NCBI RefSeq assembly: GCF_023823125.1
Contig: NZ_CP090949.1
Location: 2,690,001-2,754,000, forward strand
DNA length: 64,000 nt
Reading direction: 5' to 3'
From: Erythrobacter aurantius
GTDB lineage: Bacteria; Pseudomonadota; Alphaproteobacteria; Sphingomonadales; Sphingomonadaceae
Shown here: one piece after another, positions 47,118 to 56,647 of the stretch
How the letters are laid out: every line of letters begins with the position of its first letter
Numbering within the stretch: position 1 is the stretch's first letter
Notes under the pieces: generated by a model
Told to the model about the DNA's origin: nothing
The model's database searches: none
Seen by the model: the letters and a program-made list of their open reading frames with translations, nothing else
Made by a program: the position numbers and the translations under genes

Positions 47118-48344
47118 ATGGCGCAAGCAGATTCAGAAACCCGCGATCTCCTGATCCTTGGCGGCGGCCTTGTCGGCATGGCGCTGGCACTCGCAGCGGC
47201 AAAACAGGGCATATCCAGCCATGTGATCGACCGCGCAGACCCTGCCGAACTGACCCGCGAAGGCTTTGACGATCGCGCCACCGCGATCTCCACCGCCAGC
47301 TGGCACCTGTTCACCAATATCGGCATCGCCGATTATCTTGAGCCCTTCGCTTGCGATATCTCCAGCATCGCGGTGACCGATCAGAACAAGCCGGGGCGGA
47401 TCGACTTCACCCCGGAACCGCACGAGGGGACGCTGGGCCGGATGTTCCCCAACCGCCGCCTGCGCCTCGCCCTGTTCGAAGCGGCGGCGGAGGAGCCTCT
47501 GATCAACTGGGTTTCCAAGGCCGAGATCGTAGAACGGCAACGCAGCGAATTCGGCGTGGCGGCGGTGCTTCACGATGACCGCAAGCTGAAAGGCCGCCTG
47601 ATGGTCGCCGCCGAAGGCCGACAGTCACCCACCCGTGACGAAGCCGGCATCACCATCGCCAAATGGGATTACAAACATCGCGCGGTGATCGCCGGGCTGA
47701 CTCACTCCAAACCGCATGACAATGTCGCGTGGGAAATCTTCTATCCTGCAGGCCCCTTTGCCCTGCTGCCGATGAACGATGATCCCGACGGCACGCACCG
47801 CTGCTCGCTGGTGTGGACCGTGTCGGAAGAGGACGGAAAGGCCGTCACCAAGCTGGGCGACCGTGCGTTTCTGGCCGAGGTGCAGAAGCGCATGGGCGAC
47901 ATTCTGGGCGAGATCACCAGCGTCGGCCCGCGTTCAAGCTGGCCGCTGGGGTTCCACCACACCGCCAAGATCACCGCCGAACGGCTTGTGCTGATCGGGG
48001 ATTCCGCGCACGGCCTGCACCCGATTGCCGGACAGGGGCTGAACCTTGGCCTGCGCGATGTCGGCGCTCTGGTCGAGGTGCTGGCCGATGGCGCAAGGCT
48101 CGGGCTGGATCCGGGCGATGCGCAATTGCTCAAAAGGTATGAAAACTGGCGCGGGCTCGACAGCTTCATGGTCGCACTGGCGACCGACGGGCTGACATGG
48201 CTGTTCGGCGTTCCCGGCAAGACCGCAAGCGCGGTGCGGCGCCTCGGCATGTCGGCGGTGCAACGCACGCCGATGCTCAAGACGTTCTTCATGGACGAAG
48301 CGCGCGGTATCTCCGGCGATCTGCCGGAACTGCTGAAAGCCTGA
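47118..48344 (+). CDS. UbiH/UbiF-type FAD-dependent ubiquinone hydroxylase
   Basis: A flavoprotein of about 408 residues that hydroxylates a ring position during ubiquinone synthesis. It has the N-terminal FAD motif GGGLVGMALALAAAK, DDRATAIS, the second FAD motif GDSAHGLHPIAGQGLNLGLRD and the C-terminal MDEARG. GGA precedes ATG 47118 (TTG 47109 is open). The position hydroxylated cannot be read from sequence (UbiH, UbiF and UbiL are similar). It is convergent with mic60. Confidence 0.9.
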   Translation: MAQADSETRDLLILGGGLVGMALALAAAKQGISSHVIDRADPAELTREGFDDRATAISTASWHLFTNIGIADYLEPFACDISSIAVTDQNKPGRIDFTPEPHEGTLGRMFPNRRLRLALFEAAAEEPLINWVSKAEIVERQRSEFGVAAVLHDDRKLKGRLMVAAEGRQSPTRDEAGITIAKWDYKHRAVIAGLTHSKPHDNVAWEIFYPAGPFALLPMNDDPDGTHRCSLVWTVSEEDGKAVTKLGDRAFLAEVQKRMGDILGEITSVGPRSSWPLGFHHTAKITAERLVLIGDSAHGLHPIAGQGLNLGLRDVGALVEVLADGARLGLDPGDAQLLKRYENWRGLDSFMVALATDGLTWLFGVPGKTASAVRRLGMSAVQRTPMLKTFFMDEARGISGDLPELLKA

Positions 48345-48358
48345 TCTAGAAGCCTGAT

Positions 48359-49312
48359 CTAGCCTTCGGGTTGTTCGACCGGGCTCGGTTGGCGAACGAC
48401 ATTGCCCGCGCCGTCGCGCAGCCCGCTCTGATCAAGCACAGCGGCGGTTTCGATCACTTCGAGCGCCTGCATCGCGTCGCGAAACCTTTCGGCATCGGCA
48501 ATCCATGCGTCGGCCTTGTCCGCACCGGGCATCCCGCGAATTTCGTCGATCGCGTTCTGATAGCGTCCCTGCTCCAGCGCGATGCGCGCCCGTTCCAGCC
48601 GCCGTTCGGGCTGGGGTGATGGGGTGCTTTCGCGGCGGATGACGAAGAGTTCGCCCAGTTCCCGCTGCAATCGCGTCCAGCTCATGCCCTCGCGCCTTTG
48701 CACCAGATCTGGGCCGAGCCCATCGAGCCGCGCCGTCAGATTGTCGATCCGGATCGGCTCACGCGCGAAATTGATAATGGTGCTGACGGCATTGGGCCAT
48801 TGATCGCCAAACCGCAGCCGCAATTGATCGGCGAGATATCCCAGTTCTGCCCCGCGTTCGACCGCGCGGCGCGTGGCGAAAGCGATCAGCAAGCCTTCTG
48901 CGCGGGCCGCATTGCCTGCTGCCGCCTGTGCCTGAAGATCGAGCCGCGCGAGCCGCTGCTCCGCCGCTGCAAGCCGCTGATCCAGACCGCCCTGTTGCTC
49001 TGCGACATTGCGAACCGCCTGCGCCGCGCCGTTTGCATCGCCGGTTTCCAGAGCGGCCACCGCTTCGGCCAGCGGGCTTGGTGAAGCGGTAACCCCCACA
49101 CTTGGCGAAGCCGAAGGCTCTGTCACCAGCGGCACATCAGGCAATTCCGCCGCGCCGCTGCTGGAGACAAGCGGCGTCTCATCATCAGAGTTCAGATTGT
49201 AGTAGACCACATATCCCGCCAGCGCACCGCCCGCCAGGAACGAGGCCAGCGCAGCAATAAGGAAGCCCTTTGTAGAGCTCGGCTTCCTGCGGCTGCCATA
49301 TTTCGATGCCAT
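48359..49312 (-). CDS. Mic60/mitofilin-like inner-membrane protein
   Basis: A 317-residue protein. Short basic N-terminus, one transmembrane helix (about 16-37), a Ser/Pro/Glu-rich linker, a coiled-coil region (about 95-150; AAAEQRLARLDLQAQAAAG) and a C-terminal domain (about 210-290) with RLERARIALEQGRYQNAIDEI. This layout and its position as the third gene after hemC-hemD match alphaproteobacterial Mic60 (COG4223), the bacterial relative of mitofilin that shapes intracytoplasmic membrane. Sequence similarity of this family is low, so the call rests on architecture and synteny. ATG 49312 is preferred to TTG 49315. Confidence 0.72.
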   Translation of the reverse strand: MASKYGSRRKPSSTKGFLIAALASFLAGGALAGYVVYYNLNSDDETPLVSSSGAAELPDVPLVTEPSASPSVGVTASPSPLAEAVAALETGDANGAAQAVRNVAEQQGGLDQRLAAAEQRLARLDLQAQAAAGNAARAEGLLIAFATRRAVERGAELGYLADQLRLRFGDQWPNAVSTIINFAREPIRIDNLTARLDGLGPDLVQRREGMSWTRLQRELGELFVIRRESTPSPQPERRLERARIALEQGRYQNAIDEIRGMPGADKADAWIADAERFRDAMQALEVIETAAVLDQSGLRDGAGNVVRQPSPVEQPEG

Positions 49313-49376
49313 CAAAAATCCGTATCTTGTGCGACCCGCCCTGCAGGTTCGATCCCGTCTGCGTTGGTTTGGCCCG

Positions 49377-50069
49377 TTATAGGCACAGCTTTCTTACCAT
49401 TTCCAGCAAAGCCCGATCATTCGGCGCAGGCGAGACGTGGATAGCGCGCCAGCCCTTACCCGCAGATGAAGCGACCCGGGGGCCGATCACCGCCAGTTCG
49501 ATCCGGTCGCGCTGCAAGGCCAAGCGTCTGCTTTCACGGTCGAATTGCTCTGCCGCAGCCCCCGAATGAAGCAGCACGGTCAGCCCCAGATCATGCAATG
49601 GCCGCAGCGGTTCAGGCAGTTCCAGCGCTACATTTTCATATGCGATCACGGTGTGGATATGTACCCCGGCAGGGGGGAGAAGCGGCACGTGTTCTGCCCC
49701 GGCAATGCGCAGCAGCCGCGCAGGCGCGGGGATTGCGTCGAGCACTTTCTGCAATCCGCCGCTGCCCACCGCTGCAATCTCGAACCCCGCTTCGCGTGCG
49801 GCATCAGCGGTGGTTTCGCCGACTGCATAGACGGGTTTGTCCTTGAGCCGTTCCAGCGCCTCGCCCCCGTGGCGGATGGCGTTGGCGCTGCCGATCAACA
49901 GCGCATCGATCGCGCCGGGCTCGGGGCATTCCCAATCAAGCGGGCGTATCTCCGAAAGCGGATAGCCAATGGCGTTAAGGCCGATTTCCTGCGCTGCGGC
50001 GAGTGTGGCGGAAAGCCCCGGTTCCGGCCTTACAACCAGCACATATCCGTTCGCGCGGGGCAATATCAC
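49377..50069 (-). CDS. hemD: Uroporphyrinogen-III synthase
   Basis: Closes and isomerises hydroxymethylbilane to uroporphyrinogen III. The 230-residue protein shows two-domain HemD features: VLVVRPEPGLSATLAAAQEIG at the start, LIGSANAIRHGG, VYAVGETTADAAREAGF and LLHSGAAAEQF. The family is poorly conserved, so the position just after hemC supports the call. GTG 50069 overlaps the hemC stop by 4 bases (GTGA). It is followed by mic60 with a 64-base gap. Confidence 0.93.
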   Translation of the reverse strand: MILPRANGYVLVVRPEPGLSATLAAAQEIGLNAIGYPLSEIRPLDWECPEPGAIDALLIGSANAIRHGGEALERLKDKPVYAVGETTADAAREAGFEIAAVGSGGLQKVLDAIPAPARLLRIAGAEHVPLLPPAGVHIHTVIAYENVALELPEPLRPLHDLGLTVLLHSGAAAEQFDRESRRLALQRDRIELAVIGPRVASSAGKGWRAIHVSPAPNDRALLEMVRKLCL

Positions 50070-51004
50070 GCCCCGCCGAAATGCGGCCTGATCCCCGGCG
50101 TTGCGCGGGCCAGCAGGTCAGCCGCCAGCGCCCTTACCGGCGCGTGATCGAGCGGATCGAACAGGACTTCGCCCTCGACACGCTCGGAACCGTCAGGGCT
50201 GAACAGCGCGGCGCGCATCGCCAGCCCTTCCCCTCCCGGCTGGCACAGCACCGCAACCGGCGAATGGCAGGTGCCGCCAAGCTGGGCGAGCAGCGCGCGC
50301 TCCGCTTCAAGCTCGCAACGCGTGCCGTGATCGTCGATCGCCGCAAGCGCGGCCTTGGTCGCTTCATCATCGGCGCGGCATTCGATCGCGATTACGCCTT
50401 GCGCGGCAGCGGGTATCCATTCGTCCACTGCAAGCGGAGAACCGACTTCGCTCTGCCCCAGCCGCTCCAGCCCCGCAGCGGCGAGGAAAGTCACATCGGC
50501 TTCCCCTGCCTCAAGCTTGGCCAGACGGGTCGCGACATTGCCGCGGAACATCACGACGCGGCAGTCAGGGCGCAGATTGAGCAATTGCGATGCCCGCCGC
50601 GGAGCAGAGGTGCCGACCACCGCGCCTTGCGGAATATCGGCAATGCTCGCCGCGCCGACCAGCGCATCGCGCCGGTCCGCGCGCGGCAGAAACGCGGCAA
50701 AGCAGAATTCCGGCGGGCGGATCGTCTCGACATCCTTGGCCGAATGCACGGCGACATCGATCAGGCCATCACCAAGCCACTGGTCCAGTTCCTTGGTCCA
50801 CAGCGCCTTGCCACCGATTTCCGCGAGCGGGCGGTCGAGCACTTTGTCCCCGCTGGCAAGGACAGGCACGAGCTCCACCTCATCCTCGGCCCAGCCGTGG
50901 GCAGCGCAAAGCCGTTGGCGGGTTTCGATGGCCTGCGCCATCGCAAGCGGGGAATTGCGCGTTCCAAGGCGGATGCGGATGTCGGAATTGGGCGTGTTAT
51001 TCAT
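50066..51004 (-). CDS. hemC: Porphobilinogen deaminase
   Basis: Builds hydroxymethylbilane from four porphobilinogens. The 312 residues include IRLGTRNSPLAMAQA, HSAKDVE (catalytic Asp), RRASQLLNLRPD and GGTCHSP, where the Cys carries the dipyrromethane cofactor. ATG 51004 is the family-like start; the ORF to 51193 is a shadow of tsaD. It is divergent from tsaD across 44 bases, so the promoters overlap. Confidence 0.96.
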   Translation of the reverse strand: MNNTPNSDIRIRLGTRNSPLAMAQAIETRQRLCAAHGWAEDEVELVPVLASGDKVLDRPLAEIGGKALWTKELDQWLGDGLIDVAVHSAKDVETIRPPEFCFAAFLPRADRRDALVGAASIADIPQGAVVGTSAPRRASQLLNLRPDCRVVMFRGNVATRLAKLEAGEADVTFLAAAGLERLGQSEVGSPLAVDEWIPAAAQGVIAIECRADDEATKAALAAIDDHGTRCELEAERALLAQLGGTCHSPVAVLCQPGGEGLAMRAALFSPDGSERVEGEVLFDPLDHAPVRALAADLLARATPGIRPHFGGA

Positions 51005-51048
51005 GGCTAAGCTTGCCCTAGCCCCCACAGCGACTAGATGGAAGCGCG

Positions 51049-52119
51049 ATGGGACCGGTATCGCACAAGTCTGACGCAGCAATCGTACTGGGAATTGAAT
51101 CCAGCTGCGATGAAACCGCAGTGGCGCTTGTGACAGCGGATCGGCGCATTCTGGCACAGCGTATCGCGAGCCAGGAAGCCGAACATGCGCCATATGGCGG
51201 GGTCGTCCCCGAAATTGCCGCGCGCGCCCATGCGCAGCGGCTTGCCCCGATGCTCGAAGCGGTGATGGACGATGCCGGGCTGACGCTGGGGCAGGTTGAC
51301 GCGATTGCCGCCACCGCCGGGCCGGGACTGATCGGCGGAGTGATGGTGGGACTCGTCAGCGGCAAGGCTCTGGCGATGGCGGCGGACAAGCCGCTGATCG
51401 CGGTCAACCATCTCGAAGGCCATGCCCTCTCGCCGCGACTGGCCGATCCTGCACTGGAATTTCCCTATCTCTTGCTGCTGGTTTCGGGCGGCCATTGCCA
51501 GATCCTCGGTGTCGAAGGTGTCGGGCAATACCGCCGCCTCGCCACGACGATCGACGATGCGCTGGGCGAAGCCTTCGACAAGACCGCGAAGATCCTTGGC
51601 CTTGGTTATCCCGGCGGCCCGGCGGTGGAGCGGCTGGCGCGCGAAGGCGATTCCAAAGCCGTGCCTTTGCCACGCCCGCTCAAAGGATCGAAGGAACCGC
51701 ATTTCTCCTTTGCCGGCCTGAAAAGCGCGGTGCTGCGCGCCTATGAAAGCGGCGAACACAAACCCGCCGATATCGCCGCCAGTTTCCAGCAGGCGGCGAT
51801 TGATTGCCTCATCGACCGGCTCAGACTGGCACTGGATCAGGCAGGGGCATTCCCCGCGCTGGTGGTGGCAGGCGGTGTCGCCGCCAACCAGAGCGTGCGC
51901 GGCGCGCTGGAGGAACTGGCGCAGGCGAACGCGATGCGCTTTGTCGCACCACCACTTGCGCTGTGCACAGACAATGCCGCAATGATCGCCTGGGCAGGCT
52001 GCGAAAGGCTGGCGCATGATGCTGACTTCGCAGGCGATCCGCTTGATCTGAAAGCGCGGCCGCGTTGGCCGCTTGATCCGGAAGCGGAAACGGTGCGCGG
52101 TGCGGGAGTGAAAGCATGA
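51049..52119 (+). CDS. tsaD: tRNA threonylcarbamoyladenosine transferase TsaD
   Basis: Transfers the threonylcarbamoyl group to A37 of ANN-reading tRNAs, with TsaB and TsaE. The 356 residues include [13 protein letters not shown], the metal-binding [10 protein letters not shown] (two His four apart) and the Asp in [13 protein letters not shown], plus [13 protein letters not shown]. It is coupled to gpsA by a 4-base overlap. Divergent from hemC. Confidence 0.97.
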   Translation: MGPVSHKSDAAIVLGIESSCDETAVALVTADRRILAQRIASQEAEHAPYGGVVPEIAARAHAQRLAPMLEAVMDDAGLTLGQVDAIAATAGPGLIGGVMVGLVSGKALAMAADKPLIAVNHLEGHALSPRLADPALEFPYLLLLVSGGHCQILGVEGVGQYRRLATTIDDALGEAFDKTAKILGLGYPGGPAVERLAREGDSKAVPLPRPLKGSKEPHFSFAGLKSAVLRAYESGEHKPADIAASFQQAAIDCLIDRLRLALDQAGAFPALVVAGGVAANQSVRGALEELAQANAMRFVAPPLALCTDNAAMIAWAGCERLAHDADFAGDPLDLKARPRWPLDPEAETVRGAGVKA

Positions 52120-53123
52120 GCGGAACTGTCGGAGTGATCGGAGCGGGCGCATGGGGCACAGCGCTGGCGCAAATGCTCGCCAGCGACGGGGGCGGTGTCC
52201 TGATCTGGGCGTTCGAACCCGAAGTCGTCACCGCGATCAACTGCGATCACCGCAATCCGGCCTATCTGCCGTCCGCCGAACTTTCGCCCGCCATCCGGGC
52301 AACCGGCGATCTGGGTGAGATGGCCGGGATCGACACAGTACTGGTCGTCACCCCGGCGCAGGTGCTGGGCAAGGTACTGGGCGGCCTGAGCCAGCCCCCA
52401 CGCGATCTGGTGCTGTGTTCGAAAGGGATCGAAGCGGGATCGGGCCTTTTGATGAACGATGTCGCCCGCGCCGCCGCGCCGGGCAGCGCGATTGCGGTGC
52501 TTTCCGGCCCGACTTTCGCGCATGAAGTTGCCGCCGGGCTGCCCACCGCCGTAACCCTTGCCTGCGAGGGCGGGCGCGAACAGTGGGAGCGGCTTGCCCC
52601 GGTGATCGCACGGCCCGCTTTCCGGCCCTATTATTCCGACGATGTGACCGGCGCGGAAATCGGCGGTTCGATCAAGAACGTGCTGGCGATCGCCTGCGGC
52701 GTGGTTGACGGGCTGGGTCTTGGCCAGAATGCCCGAGCCGCGCTTATCGCGCGCGGCTATGCCGAGATGCTGCGCTTTGGCGAAGCGATGGGCGCTCAGG
52801 TCGAAACGCTCAGCGGATTGTGCGGCCTTGGCGATCTGGTGCTGACCTGCTCCTCCACCTCCAGCCGCAATTTCTCGCTCGGCAAAGCATTAGGCGAAGG
52901 CCGGAGCGCCGCCGAACTGATGGCAGACCGCACCACCGTGGCCGAAGGCGCGCACACCGCCCCGGTGCTCGCCGCGCTGGCGCACGAACGCGGGATCGCC
53001 ATGCCGATCACCACCGCCGTCAACGCGATCCTGAACGGCGCCGCACCCAAGGCCATCGTCGCGCAACTGCTCGCCCGCCCGCTCACCGCCGAATTGCCCG
53101 GCGACCAGTCGGACATTTCCTGA
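52116..53123 (+). CDS. gpsA: NAD(P)-dependent glycerol-3-phosphate dehydrogenase
   Basis: Makes sn-glycerol-3-phosphate for phospholipid synthesis. The 335 residues include the Rossmann motif [36 protein letters not shown] and the catalytic-region Lys in [22 protein letters not shown] second conserved block is [14 protein letters not shown]. It overlaps tsaD by 4 bases, and is followed 53 bases later by the flippase gene. Confidence 0.97.
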   Translation: MSGTVGVIGAGAWGTALAQMLASDGGGVLIWAFEPEVVTAINCDHRNPAYLPSAELSPAIRATGDLGEMAGIDTVLVVTPAQVLGKVLGGLSQPPRDLVLCSKGIEAGSGLLMNDVARAAAPGSAIAVLSGPTFAHEVAAGLPTAVTLACEGGREQWERLAPVIARPAFRPYYSDDVTGAEIGGSIKNVLAIACGVVDGLGLGQNARAALIARGYAEMLRFGEAMGAQVETLSGLCGLGDLVLTCSSTSSRNFSLGKALGEGRSAAELMADRTTVAEGAHTAPVLAALAHERGIAMPITTAVNAILNGAAPKAIVAQLLARPLTAELPGDQSDIS

Positions 53124-53176
53124 GCGTGGCGACCCTGCCCCCAGACACTCCCCGCCCCGACAAGGGCGGAGACGAC

Positions 53177-54694
53177 ATGGCCACACTGGCCAAGGGCGGG
53201 CGCACCAACACGCTTGGCTTCATCCTGCGGCTGCTGGGGGGCATTCCGTTCCTGTTCGTCGGTTTCCGCCTTTACGGCGTCGACGAAATGGGCCGCTTTG
53301 CCATCGCTTTCGTGGTGGTCGAAATCGTCGCGCTGATCTGCGCGCTGGGCGAGAAGCGCGGGCTGGCCCAGCGGCTGACCGAAGGGGCCGAGGACAAGGA
53401 AGACACGCCCACCAATCTGGTGTTCGACGGCATGCTCGCATCGCTCGCGGTTTCGGCGCTGATCTGCCCGTTGCTGCTCCTGGCGTTTCCGTGGATCATC
53501 TTTCCCAACGGCACAAACAGCGATTTCGACATGTGGATGATTGCGGCCATTCCCGCTTTCGCGCTGACCGAGATCCTGCTCGCCGCTCAAGCCTATAAGC
53601 ATGACATTGCCACCACGGTGCGCGCCCGCGCGCTGGTCGAGCCGTGGACCAAGTCGATCCTGGTGATCGCGTTGTTCTTTGTCCCCGCGCTATCAGACGG
53701 AGGCATCGCGCTGGCGTTTGTCGGGGCGATCTATGCCGCGCTTTTCACCGCCTTGTGGTCGTTCCTCAAGACCTATGGCTTGCCCAAGGGGTGGCGCCCG
53801 CGTCCGGCCTATCTGATCAAGCTGACTAGCCGCGCGCTGCCGCTGGTGGGCGCGGATGTGATCGAGCGCGGGACGCGGCTGCTCGACGTGTTCCTGCTCG
53901 GCCAGCTCACCTCGGCGAACGCTGTCGGCATTTACTGGTTCGCCAAGGAGGTCGTGAGCCTGCCGCAAAAGCTCAAATCCTCGTTCGAGCCGATCCTTGC
54001 GCCGGTGATCACCAAGAACCTCAAAATCGGCAATATGGACGCGATTGCGGCGCAGGTGCGGCAGGTGGGTTTCTGGATCATCGCGCTTCAGGTCGGAATT
54101 GCATTGATGCTGGCGATACCGGGCGAGGCGGTGATGGGACTTGCCGGACCGGCGATTGTCGGAGGCACAGGTGCTCTGGCGATCCTGCTGGCGGCAGAGG
54201 TGATCGCATCGATGGCGGTCGTGTCCGAAAGCGTGCTGGTCTATATCGCGCGCAAGCGGAACCTTGCGATTTCGGTGGGCGTCATCACCCTCCAAGGGGC
54301 ATTGACGGTGGCGTTCATCCTGTTGGCCCAGCATCTGGGATACAATGAAGGCTTTCAGGCAGCAGGCGCGGCGGGCGCGCTGTTCGTGGCGCTGGCCGTA
54401 TCCAGTCTGGTCAAGGCGCTGGTGCTGAAGACCTTGCTGAAAGCGCCCGTATCCAACTGGCGCTGGGCGCTGGTCTATGCCGCTGCCCCGGCTGTTGTGG
54501 TGGGCTTCGTCTTTACCGAATTCACCCCCGAATGGGTCGAACTGGCCATCGGCGGTCCGGCGATCCTGTTCGTCTATATGTGGGTCATCTGGAAACGCGG
54601 CTTCACCGAGGCGGACAAGGTGCTGTTCCGCAAGAACGCCAATCTGCCCGAAGAAATTCTCGAAGCCGCAGAAAGCACCGCCAAGCCGCGCTGA
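53177..54694 (+). CDS. Polysaccharide/lipid-linked-oligosaccharide flippase (Wzx-like)
   Basis: A 505-residue MOP-superfamily membrane protein with about 12-14 hydrophobic helices. Features include LLGGIPFLFVGFRLYGVDEMGRFAIAF at the start, a central RALPLVGADVIERGTRLLDVFLLGQL and FLFAPV-like LAPVITKN regions. ATG 53177 has GGAG seven bases upstream; GTG 53126 is an alternative start that would add 17 residues. It is probably cotranscribed with tsaD-gpsA. The carbohydrate it moves is not known, and no glycosyltransferase gene is adjacent. Confidence 0.83.
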   Translation: MATLAKGGRTNTLGFILRLLGGIPFLFVGFRLYGVDEMGRFAIAFVVVEIVALICALGEKRGLAQRLTEGAEDKEDTPTNLVFDGMLASLAVSALICPLLLLAFPWIIFPNGTNSDFDMWMIAAIPAFALTEILLAAQAYKHDIATTVRARALVEPWTKSILVIALFFVPALSDGGIALAFVGAIYAALFTALWSFLKTYGLPKGWRPRPAYLIKLTSRALPLVGADVIERGTRLLDVFLLGQLTSANAVGIYWFAKEVVSLPQKLKSSFEPILAPVITKNLKIGNMDAIAAQVRQVGFWIIALQVGIALMLAIPGEAVMGLAGPAIVGGTGALAILLAAEVIASMAVVSESVLVYIARKRNLAISVGVITLQGALTVAFILLAQHLGYNEGFQAAGAAGALFVALAVSSLVKALVLKTLLKAPVSNWRWALVYAAAPAVVVGFVFTEFTPEWVELAIGGPAILFVYMWVIWKRGFTEADKVLFRKNANLPEEILEAAESTAKPR

Positions 54695-54819
54695 ACCCAC
54701 GTATTTCCGGGCTTTTCGGGGGGCTTGGCATCCCAGATTACGCAACCCTAACAGCACGTTCAGTCGCGATTAACGCGCCGAGTCGCCCTTTTGCTGCGGG
54801 TAAATCACGGGGACTGGAT

Positions 54820-56562
54820 ATGCGGCAATTGAAGCGTGCTCACCTGAAAATTTCGGGCGTATTCGTATTGGGTCTGATCATTGCCGGCTGCACGCCACAG
54901 GGCGACATGGCCAGCACCGGCAGCGCGCCGGGCAAGACTTCCGAAGCGCTTCCGCCTCCACCGCCGCCTCCCCCTCCGCCTCCCCCGCCGCCACCGGCAG
55001 CGGATGCGAGCACCGTCGTGGTGACGGGATCGCGGGTTCAATCATCCCCCGCGCCCGGACGGCGCAACCGAACCGGCGCGGTGCGCGGGAATGCCGAGCT
55101 TGCAATGGCTCCCCCGCCACCGGCCTATATCGTTCCGCCCGTCGTCGTCCCGACCGATCCGGGCCGCGAGCAATATGCGGGTGAGGAAGTCTCCCCCGTC
55201 AAACTCGTCGCCAATGAGCCTGTCAGCACTTTCAGCGTCGATGTCGACACCGGCGCCTATGCCAACACCCGCCGTTTCCTGACGCAGGGCCAGATACCGC
55301 CACAGGCCGCCGTGCGGACCGAGGAGATGATCAACTATTTCCGCTATGATTACGACCGTCCGCAAAGCCGCGAGGTGCCGTTCAGCGTCACCACCGATGT
55401 CGCGAAAACGCCGTGGAACCCGGACACCTATCTGATGCGCATCGGCCTGCGCGGTTATGATATCGACAGCGAGGAACGCCCGCCGGCAAACCTCGTGTTC
55501 CTGATGGATGTGTCAGGATCGATGAATTCACCCGACAAGCTGCCGCTGGTGAAGACCGCGCTTTCCGGCCTTGCGGGTGAGCTTGGCCCGCAGGATCGCG
55601 TTTCGATCGTGGTCTATGCCGGGGCAGCGGGCCTTGTGCTCGAACCCACCAATGACGTGCGCAAGATCCGCACCGCGCTGGAATCGCTTTCCGCCGGGGG
55701 ATCGACCGCCGGGGGCGCAGGCCTGCAACTGGCCTACAACATTGCCGAGGACAATTTCATCAAGGGCGGGGTCAACCGCGTCATCCTTGCCACCGATGGC
55801 GATTTCAACGTCGGCGTGTCGGACAACAAATCGCTGATCGAAATGATCGAAGGCTATCGCGATCGCGACATCACGCTGACCACGCTCGGCTTTGGCCAGG
55901 GCAATTACAACGAGGCGATGATGGAGCAGATCGCCAACAAGGGTAACGGCAATTACGCCTATATCGACAGCGCGCTCGAAGCGAAAAAGGTGCTGGGCGA
56001 TGAAATGTCCTCCACCCTGTTCACCATTGCCAAGGACGTGAAGATCCAGGTCGAATTCAATCCGGCGGTGATCAGCCAGTACCGGCTTGTCGGTTATGAG
56101 AACCGCGCCTTACGCGAAGAGGATTTCGACAATGATCAGGTTGATGCGGGCGATATCGGCGCCGGACATCAGGTCACCGCGATTTACGAAGTCGTGCCGG
56201 CCGGAACGAAGGGCTGGATCGCCCCGCGCCGGTATGAAGACCAGCCTTCAAGTGAGGCGCTGCGCCGCATGGCGGAAGCCGCGCATATCAAGCTGCGCTT
56301 CAAGCTGCCCGACAGCGACACTTCGGAACTAATCGACACGGTTGTGATGAGCGACGCCTTGCTCAACGCGCGCGCGCCGTCTGGCGACTTTGCCTTTGCC
56401 GCGGCGGTCGCGGCATTCGGACAGGTTCTGCGCGGCGACGAGCTGATGATGGGCTTCACCCATGACGATATCGGCGCGCTGGCCGGACGGCAGAACAATT
56501 TCTGGCGGCAGGAATTCCTCGAGTTGAACCAGCTGGCTGCCGGAATGCGGGGCGGCGGCTGA
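54820..56562 (+). CDS. VWA-domain lipoprotein (YfbK-like) with TonB-receptor-like N-terminal segment
   Basis: A 580-residue lipoprotein. Lipobox LIIAGC, then a run of 15 prolines. Next comes STVVVTGSRVQ, a pattern normally seen at the start of TonB-dependent receptors' mature region. The YfbK N-terminal domain follows (EEVSPVKLVANEPVSTFSVDVDTGAY and AVRTEEMINYF), and then the von Willebrand A domain with an intact MIDAS motif (DVSGSMN at about 230; TDGDFNVG further on). The C-terminal domain (about 420-570) is DUF3520-like. It probably binds a protein partner at the envelope in a divalent-metal-dependent way. Function unknown. Confidence 0.85.
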   Translation: MRQLKRAHLKISGVFVLGLIIAGCTPQGDMASTGSAPGKTSEALPPPPPPPPPPPPPPPAADASTVVVTGSRVQSSPAPGRRNRTGAVRGNAELAMAPPPPAYIVPPVVVPTDPGREQYAGEEVSPVKLVANEPVSTFSVDVDTGAYANTRRFLTQGQIPPQAAVRTEEMINYFRYDYDRPQSREVPFSVTTDVAKTPWNPDTYLMRIGLRGYDIDSEERPPANLVFLMDVSGSMNSPDKLPLVKTALSGLAGELGPQDRVSIVVYAGAAGLVLEPTNDVRKIRTALESLSAGGSTAGGAGLQLAYNIAEDNFIKGGVNRVILATDGDFNVGVSDNKSLIEMIEGYRDRDITLTTLGFGQGNYNEAMMEQIANKGNGNYAYIDSALEAKKVLGDEMSSTLFTIAKDVKIQVEFNPAVISQYRLVGYENRALREEDFDNDQVDAGDIGAGHQVTAIYEVVPAGTKGWIAPRRYEDQPSSEALRRMAEAAHIKLRFKLPDSDTSELIDTVVMSDALLNARAPSGDFAFAAAVAAFGQVLRGDELMMGFTHDDIGALAGRQNNFWRQEFLELNQLAAGMRGGG

Positions 56563-56647
56563 CACCCCATGCAGAGGGCGCTTTTGCGCCTTGCTCCGCT
56601 GCTGCTAAAGGGCGGGCTCGTCAGTGATTCACGCATGAGGAGCCACC

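Noticed and set aside
45974..47269. Long plus-strand open frame (431 codons) opposite the DsbD-like gene
   Set aside because: It is opposite a gene with intact Cys motifs and its translation is Arg/Ala-rich noise.
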